From Rubinisphaera italica (GTDB taxonomy: Bacteria; Planctomycetota; Planctomycetia; Planctomycetales; Planctomycetaceae), in assembly GCF_007859715.1 (NCBI RefSeq), contig NZ_SJPG01000001.1, positions 5,400,001-5,464,000 of the forward strand: 64,000 nt of DNA. The letters run 5' to 3'. Under the pieces are notes generated by a model that saw nothing but the letters and a program-made list of their open reading frames with translations, ran no database searches and was not told where the DNA came from. A program made the translations under genes and the position numbers. Shown here piece after piece: positions 58,658-64,000 of the stretch. The first letter of the stretch is position 1; each line of letters opens with the position of its first letter.

Positions 58658-61120
58658 TCAAGTATGTTGAAACAGGTTCTTCAACATCGCCGCTCCCAGT
58701 TTCTCAAACCGCTCAAGCATTTGTGAAGAAGGCTGTTGGGAACTGGTCGTTTGACATTTCTTCTCTTTATTCTTCGTGTCATAATTCATCACATTGTCAT
58801 TCGATGGCACGACTGAACCAACTCGATCAATATTTGGCTTGGGATGATTCTTTTTCGCTGGTTTGCGATCATCCTGTTGAATGCGATCGTTTCCGGGACC
58901 TCCTTTAATCCTATCATGTCCTTCACCCCCCGACAGGAAGTCATTTCCGCTTCCCCCCTCGATCCGATCGTTCCCGGCGAGCCCGAAAATTCGATCGTTT
59001 CCTTTCTGACCAAAGAGTTGATCGTTTCCAGCACTGCCGACAATATGATCATTGCCATGACCGCCATAAATATTCAATGTCACATTCAATTCCCTGCCAC
59101 CAGCTGAAATGCGATCATTCCCTCTACCGCCCAGGACATTCAATTTCTCAAAGCCTGCATACTTCAAACTCTGTCCATTCACCTCGACTTGATCGGATTG
59201 AATTTCAATACGATCATTCCGGTTTGTCCCAGAAACGGAGAGCGAGTCGCCGACCCCATGGCCACCCCAGGCAACAACTCCATCGGCAACTTGTTTCTGA
59301 TTCACGCTATTGTCGATAAAGATCCGATCCTGCTGACCATCCCGGCCAACGATAATAATCTGTTCGACGGTTTCAGCAGATTGACTGGCGAGCACTCTTC
59401 GGGAAAAACGATCCATGATTTCCACATCGCCTCGATCGACCCGCACGTGCAGCGAATACTGCTGGCCGTTGTCGGGAACTTTGAAATACAGGACTGAAGG
59501 ATCATAGAATACATTGGACTGCAAATTTTCAACATTCGAGTTACGTTCAATGACATCTGCCAGAGTGGTCTGTTCAACTCGCTTGAGAGCCTGACCACCG
59601 AGTAGATTTTGATACCAGAAGCGATCCCCATCACGAAGTCGAGTGAACTGATCAACGAGCACGACTTGCATTAACTCGCCGACACTCGAACCCGAAACAT
59701 GATCTTCGGCCAGCATCCCCACCCAGACATCGATTTCGTCCACTGAATCGTAAACCGACATCAAAGCGGCAACGACGTCGGGATTGGAGGAAATCTCTTC
59801 AAAGCTGGTCACGGCACTCAGACCAAAATCGACGCGTGTCTGATTGTAATCCGCCAGTCCGTGGTCGCGGCCCCGCTGAATATTCAAAGAGGCCAGGTCG
59901 AATCCACCCGAGCCCGGAGGGCCGAACAGAAAATTACGGACATCATCGATGACAAAATTATCCAACTCCTGAGCAAGCTGTGCTCCGGCTCCCTGAAGCA
60001 GGGAATCAATTCCGGTTGCCACCAATTGATCGGGACGGAAAAATGCATTCTGTAAGGCGATGCTTCCTTCATCGGCGACACTGCCATCGCTGTTCAGTCG
60101 CAACAGTTCTGGTGATAGCAAGCTATGTCCCAGACGATAGGCCGCTGTTGAGAAGACATTGGCAATTCCAGGATTCACACTGGCATCGTAACCCGAATAG
60201 TCATCAATCGCTCCTTGACCAAGTAACGCGGGAAGGAATTCGTTGTAAGTAATGGCTTGCAATTCAGCTCTTACGATACTGCGTGCCTGCTGATAAATTT
60301 CTTCATCGTTCCAGTCGGGGTGTTGCTGAGCGAGTTCGTCGGCAATGCGATTGTGCTCTCGTACCCAGAGGGTTTGCATGGAAGTCAGAGCAATATTTTC
60401 ATTGGCACGAACATCACCGGCCAGGAATAAACTGGAGGATGTTCCGCCTGCATTAGGCAAGCCCTCTTCATTGAAGGGGAGCAAATCGCCATCGCTGGTC
60501 TTCAGTTTCCCGCCCGAGAAAGTCCGCAGAGCCGCTGCTCTTTCTTCATCGGAACCATAGATGACCGAACCATCCAGAAACGCGGTGATACTGTTGGTTT
60601 GCTGACGGGGGTTACCGCTGTCGGTTCCGGTGGTTTCATCAAACTGGGAACGAGTTAATTCAATCAGTTCAGTTCCCGAACCATCAGGGTCAAAATACGG
60701 ATCTCCAGTTGGTACAGCAATATTAGCCTGTTCTCCCAGCTCCCCTCCGTCTGTCAGGTCGATATCGTGATCGATAAACTGGCCCCAGATCCAGATGTAA
60801 TCGGTCAGGTGGCGATCATTCGTGATAGATTCGGTCTGACTGACTACTGCATTACTCACTTCACGTGCACTGGCTCGCTCATCTCCAGCTAGGCTGGAAA
60901 TACCATCACTATATTCAGGTGTGGTCAACCGCAGTAACTGTTCGCCAACACTGCCGAGTTCGGGATTGATCAGATTATTTCCCGTGCCATCGATATTTGC
61001 GATTTCAATCATTGGACTACCACTTAAAAGCACGCGCTGTTCGCACGATTCAATGGTGTTGTTTCGTGCAAAAGTTTTTCGACGACGTTGGCAGCGCGCA
61101 GACTGATTCCAGGGTGACAT
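58658..61120 (-). CDS. Heme peroxidase (animal-type) with RTX calcium-binding repeats
   Basis: An 820-residue secreted protein. The N-terminus has an RRRKTF block and the ESCEQRVLLSG motif, a planctomycete-type variant of the LExRxLLS leader found on large exported proteins. The animal-type peroxidase domain (about 45-580) shows WGQFIDHDIDL with distal H118, EHNRIADELAQQHPDWNDEEIYQQAR, and AYRLGHSLLSPELLRL, which should hold the proximal His. The C-terminal part has hemolysin-type nonapeptide repeats (GGRGNDRI, GGHGNDHI, GNDQLFGQKGNDRI, GGSGNDFLSGGEGHDRI, about 680-765), which bind calcium. It ends in a basic/polar tail. Such bacterial peroxidases may make hypohalites or aid adhesion; the function here is inference. 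Confidence 0.92.
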   Translation of the reverse strand: MSPWNQSARCQRRRKTFARNNTIESCEQRVLLSGSPMIEIANIDGTGNNLINPELGSVGEQLLRLTTPEYSDGISSLAGDERASAREVSNAVVSQTESITNDRHLTDYIWIWGQFIDHDIDLTDGGELGEQANIAVPTGDPYFDPDGSGTELIELTRSQFDETTGTDSGNPRQQTNSITAFLDGSVIYGSDEERAAALRTFSGGKLKTSDGDLLPFNEEGLPNAGGTSSSLFLAGDVRANENIALTSMQTLWVREHNRIADELAQQHPDWNDEEIYQQARSIVRAELQAITYNEFLPALLGQGAIDDYSGYDASVNPGIANVFSTAAYRLGHSLLSPELLRLNSDGSVADEGSIALQNAFFRPDQLVATGIDSLLQGAGAQLAQELDNFVIDDVRNFLFGPPGSGGFDLASLNIQRGRDHGLADYNQTRVDFGLSAVTSFEEISSNPDVVAALMSVYDSVDEIDVWVGMLAEDHVSGSSVGELMQVVLVDQFTRLRDGDRFWYQNLLGGQALKRVEQTTLADVIERNSNVENLQSNVFYDPSVLYFKVPDNGQQYSLHVRVDRGDVEIMDRFSRRVLASQSAETVEQIIIVGRDGQQDRIFIDNSVNQKQVADGVVAWGGHGVGDSLSVSGTNRNDRIEIQSDQVEVNGQSLKYAGFEKLNVLGGRGNDRISAGGRELNVTLNIYGGHGNDHIVGSAGNDQLFGQKGNDRIFGLAGNDRIEGGSGNDFLSGGEGHDRIKGGPGNDRIQQDDRKPAKKNHPKPNIDRVGSVVPSNDNVMNYDTKNKEKKCQTTSSQQPSSQMLERFEKLGAAMLKNLFQHT

Positions 61121-61414
61121 AATGAGACTCCGTAAGCCCGCTATTTGAGTGTGAAGTCATGGGAAGTTGACTTCAGAGAAAGGCAGTAACCATGAGTCTT
61201 TAAACGATCATTCAACGAATGAATCCACAATTCCTTACCCTTTTTTTTATAAAAATCAAAACTGGACTGTATTGATTGGAAAGGAATCCTGTTTAAAAAT
61301 CTTCCGATCAAAATTTGTCTCTCTGTTCGTCAAGCGAACAAATGAGACTTCAGGGGACAACAAAACTGGCGATTTCCTCGGAAAACTTGCGGAACAGTGA
61401 GGAAATGCAGTTTA
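61121..61414. other. Divergent intergenic region of peroxidase and DnaA-like gene
   Basis: About 290 bases, AT-rich in 61245-61330 (a TTTTTTTTATAAAAATC run). GAATCCACA at 61221-61229 resembles a DnaA box at seven of nine positions, but it is single. No repeat cluster or origin signature is apparent. Confidence 0.35.
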
Positions 61415-62491
61415 ATGCACGCAGAAGATTCCTTTTCACCACGGCTGGAAAATTGGTTCGTACAAATTATGTCTGCCGAATTCGAGCATACTCTGTTGAG
61501 TTTGCCGGAAAATCAGTTCGCGCTGGCGGCTCTGGATCGCATTCTTAATCCCGATCCCGACTTCACGCCGCGTCTCGTCATGTTGCAGGGGCCGTCAGGT
61601 GCCGGGAAGTCTCATGCGATCTATCATACGATGACTCAGTTCCTCGAACGCTTTGAAGATGTTCGCTATCGGAGTCTACCCGTTTATGAGTTTGCATCCT
61701 TGAATCTGGAATCTGCTACTTCAGGATCTTCCCTTCCTCAGCTCGAACAATTGGCAGAACTCGATTTACTGGTTTGCGAAGAACTCCACTTTATCGAACG
61801 TCAAACCTGGCTGCAGAAGAAGCTGATCGTTCTGATTGACGATGTCCTGGCTCACGGGGGACGTGTGATTTTTACCAGCCAGATACCTGTCGGTGAATTT
61901 CAACAATCGATGCCCAAACTCATCAGCAGATGTCACGCCGGGATCACAGCCACGATTGAATTGCCCGAACAACATAGCCGCATCAGCCTACTGCATCACT
62001 TTGCCGAAGAACGGGAGTTTTTCCTTTCGACACAATCGGCAGAGCTACTGGCAAGCCGTCTCCCTGTCTCTCCGCGCGAACTCTATGGAGTCATTATGCA
62101 GCTCGAAGCGATTTATCAGATCGAGCAGAAAGAGCTGACTCCAGATGTCATTCACAATTTTCTCGAACTGCAACACACTGGCCAATCGCCAACATTGTCT
62201 GAAATCGCAAAATCGGTCGCTCGGGAATTTGGCGTGACTGTCAAGGCAATTCGTTCAGATACCCGGGAACGTAGCCTGTTGATTCCCCGACAAACCGCCA
62301 TGCTCTTATCTCGCGATCTCATCCAGGCAAATTATGCCGACATCGGAAAATTCTACGGCAACCGCAGCCACAGCACCGTGATGCATGCCTGTCAGGCTCT
62401 CGTCAAAAAAGCGATCGACAGCCCCGAACTCGATTCCAGACTCTCCCACCTCCGCCGGCAACTCCAGGGATTACCTTCGAAACCGAGATAA
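61415..62491 (+). CDS. DnaA-family protein with ATPase and DNA-binding domains only
   Basis: A 358-residue protein built from DnaA domains III and IV. Walker A is GPSGAGKS (59-66). The Walker B position reads LLVCEELHF, where DnaA usually has a DD pair, so ATP hydrolysis may be weakened. SRCHAG (about 171-176) and SPRELYG (219-225) cover the box VII and sensor 2 regions. Domain IV (about 258-345) carries SDTRERSLLIPRQTAMLLSR and YADIGKFYGNRSHSTVMHAC, the DnaA signature that contacts DnaA boxes. Domains I and II are missing. ATG 61415 has AGGA upstream; a GTG lies at 61397. It could be the main initiator or a regulatory paralogue. Confidence 0.88.
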   Translation: MHAEDSFSPRLENWFVQIMSAEFEHTLLSLPENQFALAALDRILNPDPDFTPRLVMLQGPSGAGKSHAIYHTMTQFLERFEDVRYRSLPVYEFASLNLESATSGSSLPQLEQLAELDLLVCEELHFIERQTWLQKKLIVLIDDVLAHGGRVIFTSQIPVGEFQQSMPKLISRCHAGITATIELPEQHSRISLLHHFAEEREFFLSTQSAELLASRLPVSPRELYGVIMQLEAIYQIEQKELTPDVIHNFLELQHTGQSPTLSEIAKSVAREFGVTVKAIRSDTRERSLLIPRQTAMLLSRDLIQANYADIGKFYGNRSHSTVMHACQALVKKAIDSPELDSRLSHLRRQLQGLPSKPR

Positions 62492-62779
62492 TGGCCAGTG
62501 TTGCGTGGCTAGTGGCCAGAGTTTTGAAAGCGGAGGTCGGAAAGCGGAAAGCGGAAAGCCGGGGTGTTGCGAACCGCTGAGTCAATGCCACCGCTTTCGG
62601 ATTTCAAGCCACTGGGGACTACGTTTCGCTCCGACCCTAGCCACCCTGTTTACAGTACTCTAACCTCTAACCTTTATAAATCCTCTGGCTACTCGGCACT
62701 GGCCATCCCTCTTGACGCAAAATCGTAATTCCGACACCATTCCTGCTGACAGAATGTCGAATTGACTGCTGAATCAGGT

Positions 62780-63547
62780 ATGGAAATGGAAACGGAACCC
62801 GAATCTTCAGAAGCAGCATCGCAGGAAGGCGTTTTCAGCGAAGCAGCGATCGAAGAAGCTTATCAGATGGCATTACGAGCTTCCGAGGAAGCTGGAGTGA
62901 TGCCTCCTGCGCCGGAGTTGTTGCCTGAATTCAATACTGAATGCGAAGCCGGAGCGTTTGCTGGTGAAAGCGATGCTCCTGTCGAGAATGCTGCCGTAGA
63001 AGAATCCGCAACGGAGACTTTCCGCAAACCAAAACTGACAGCCGAGCAGATTATTGAAGCGTTACTCTTTGTCGGCGGAGAAAAGCTCTCTGCCAAAAAA
63101 CTGGCGGGTTTTATCAGTCATCAGTGCCATGACGATACTGTGCGTACTCATATCGAAACCATCAACAAACGCTATCAGATTCAGAAACGCCCCTACGAAA
63201 TCATTCTTGGCAAAGAGGGGTACCAAATGGCATTACGTCCAGAGTTCCAACGCCAGCGAAACTTCACATTCGGCCTGGGACCTCGCGAAGTCAAATTGCC
63301 TCCCGATGCGTTGGAAGTCCTCTCATTCATTGCGTTTCGACAACCTCTCCTCAAAGAAGATCTGGAAACAATTGATCGGCCCAACGTGATGTCTTCACTG
63401 AGGCAATTAATTCGTCGCGAACTGGTCTCTGCTGCAAAACGAGAAGATGGCACTATCGAATATCGCACTACCGACCGCTTCCTCGATATTTTCGGGTTGA
63501 GCAATCTCCAGGATTTGCCACGAGCCCCGGATTTGAATTTCAAGTAG
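62780..63547 (+). CDS. scpB: SMC-ScpAB complex subunit ScpB
   Basis: A protein of about 255 residues resembling ScpB, the winged-helix kleisin-partner subunit of the SMC condensin that organises and segregates the chromosome. After an acidic, low-complexity start of about 80 residues (rich in Glu/Ala), the two winged-helix domains show LTAEQIIEALLFVGGEKLSAKKLAG (about 94-118) and LPPDALEVLSFIAFRQPLLKEDLETI with LRQLIRRELVSAAKRE (about 175-225). The long acidic start is unusual; ScpB usually begins at the first domain. ATG 62780 and 62786 both follow CAGGT; a TTG at 62762 is less likely. It lies about 290 bases after the DnaA-like gene on the same strand. Confidence 0.8.
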   Translation: MEMETEPESSEAASQEGVFSEAAIEEAYQMALRASEEAGVMPPAPELLPEFNTECEAGAFAGESDAPVENAAVEESATETFRKPKLTAEQIIEALLFVGGEKLSAKKLAGFISHQCHDDTVRTHIETINKRYQIQKRPYEIILGKEGYQMALRPEFQRQRNFTFGLGPREVKLPPDALEVLSFIAFRQPLLKEDLETIDRPNVMSSLRQLIRRELVSAAKREDGTIEYRTTDRFLDIFGLSNLQDLPRAPDLNFK

Positions 63548-63583
63548 CCAGAGAGAGGCTGAGTTCAAAGCCTCAGGTTCAAT

Positions 63584-63619
63584 AAAAAACTCAACGAACT
63601 TTGCAGATCGTTGAGTTTT
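63584..63619. terminator. Bidirectional terminator between scpB and the end gene
   Basis: AAAAAACTCAACGA pairs with TCGTTGAGTTTT around a ten-base loop. T runs on both strands serve both the scpB gene (plus) and the convergent gene ending at 63654 (minus). Confidence 0.85.
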
Positions 63620-63653
63620 GAATTTTCAAACGCACTCCTGCAGGGTATTTAGC

Positions 63654-64000
63654 CTATGATCTGGAAGGTACTTCCAGAGTGAGGTTTTCAGCACCTTCTT
63701 CCGGAATGGTCTTTATTCCCAGGACATATTCCTTAGGGGGTTGCAAGGGGGGCCCCGGTTGACCTTCGACTTCCGATGGGCCTCGTTTTCCATAAATGGT
63801 AACCATCACATCATGCTCACCAACCACTGCCCCTTTGTCGGTTTGAGAATATTGCAGTTCAAAGACACCATTCTCGTCGGTTGTTGCCTGAGACATTCTC
63901 GCTTTGACCGTTTTCGGTTTGAAGCGAATTTCTGCATTGGGAACCGGAGTTCCATTCTTCATGAGCACTCCAGAAACACTGGCCAGTGGTAACTGATCTG
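63654..64000 (-). CDS. Carboxypeptidase-regulatory-like domain protein (partial)
   Basis: The frame is open to the right window edge, so the N-terminus is missing. The visible ~115 residues contain LPLASVSGVLMKNGTPVPNA, EIRFKPKT, SQATTDENGVFELQYSQTDKGAVVGEHDVMVTIYG and a Pro-rich end. This is the transthyretin-like/carboxypeptidase-regulatory beta fold (pattern VSGxVxxxGxPxxxAxVxF...TDxxGxFxL) common in short planctomycete lipoproteins. The full gene probably begins with a signal peptide or lipobox just outside the window. Function unknown. Confidence 0.65.
   Translation of the reverse strand, partial: DQLPLASVSGVLMKNGTPVPNAEIRFKPKTVKARMSQATTDENGVFELQYSQTDKGAVVGEHDVMVTIYGKRGPSEVEGQPGPPLQPPKEYVLGIKTIPEEGAENLTLEVPSRS

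Noticed and set aside
61221..61229. Possible DnaA box (GAATCCACA) before the DnaA-like gene
   Set aside because: It is a single site with two mismatches to TTATCCACA and has no cluster, so it does not support an origin here.

Overview
The window reads as chromosomal DNA of a planctomycete, probably order Planctomycetales (Gimesia/Rubinisphaera-like; the genus cannot be fixed from sequence alone). Lineage markers seen here are the paired DUF1552 and DUF1592/1588-type cytochrome c genes, DUF1559 pseudopilin-like proteins with an H-X9-DG-like end, FG-GAP and PA14 proteins, a secreted peroxidase with the 'EQRVLLSG' N-terminal motif, and a tiny lysine-rich protein beginning MSGPIVRTGATPEF. Base composition looks close to 50% GC throughout. 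No plasmid or phage block is visible.

Layout. 0-5.6 kb: csrA, moaC, two large polytopic membrane proteins (one GT39-like, one DUF6798-like), the small basic protein and a lineage hypothetical. 5.8-12.8 kb: a G3E GTPase, a voltage-gated K+ channel with a zinc ribbon, an M24-like protein without visible metal ligands, two metallo-beta-lactamase-fold hydrolases (PhnP-like and RNase/CPSF-like) and a YebC-family regulator. 12.8-18.5 kb: a DUF1559-like membrane protein and the DUF1552/cytochrome c pair. 18.8-20.3 kb: rpsL-rpsG with a strong terminator, then a CbiX-type chelatase. 20.5-25.7 kb: a GntR regulator, sodium:solute symporter, DHDPS-family aldolase and secreted FG-GAP protein, very likely one catabolic operon. 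25.8-26.7 kb: a small hypothetical gene and a tyrosine-recombinase remnant against tRNA-Thr(CGT), an eroded integration site. 26.8-34.0 kb: a PhyH dioxygenase, a SpoIIE-type phosphatase with a degenerate receiver, and envelope glycan genes (GT2, methyltransferase, GT39-like, WcaJ-like sugar transferase).

34.2-41.6 kb (minus strand): ABC permease, ABC ATPase, a large membrane-anchored protein, a MoxR ATPase and a coiled-coil membrane protein. 42-46.5 kb: a large secreted metzincin-type protease and a DUF1559 pseudopilin-like protein. 47-51.3 kb: a possible transposase remnant, a hypothetical protein, a cystathionine gamma-synthase/lyase and a SCO1-DUF420 fusion with a small Cys-rich partner. 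51.7-58.3 kb: rpsD, then a partial Tad/Flp pilus set (cpaA, cpaB, cpaC, cpaE) without cpaF, tadB, tadC or a recognisable pilin. 58.6-64 kb: a heme peroxidase with RTX repeats, a DnaA-family protein made only of the ATPase and DNA-binding domains, scpB, and a carboxypeptidase-regulatory-like protein cut by the window end.

Intergenic space is unusually rich in short dispersed repeats. At least five families can be recognised by eye: a REP-like 26-28 bp element that forms perfect hairpins, a GGTGGCGGGGGCGCTC palindromic element, an AGGAGCAAA...CATGCGACTGC element, an AGGCGAGCC...GTCATGACTCGGG element, and a GGCTGCGCCGCCCC element. Two direct copies of a ~228-bp repeat bracket a 5-kb segment at 40.1-45.1 kb. 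I saw no unmistakable new multi-gene system. The best candidates for a second look are the stand-alone DnaA-type protein beside scpB, the reduced Tad locus with an ATPase-dead-looking CpaE, the small MSGPIVRTG protein and the repeat families.
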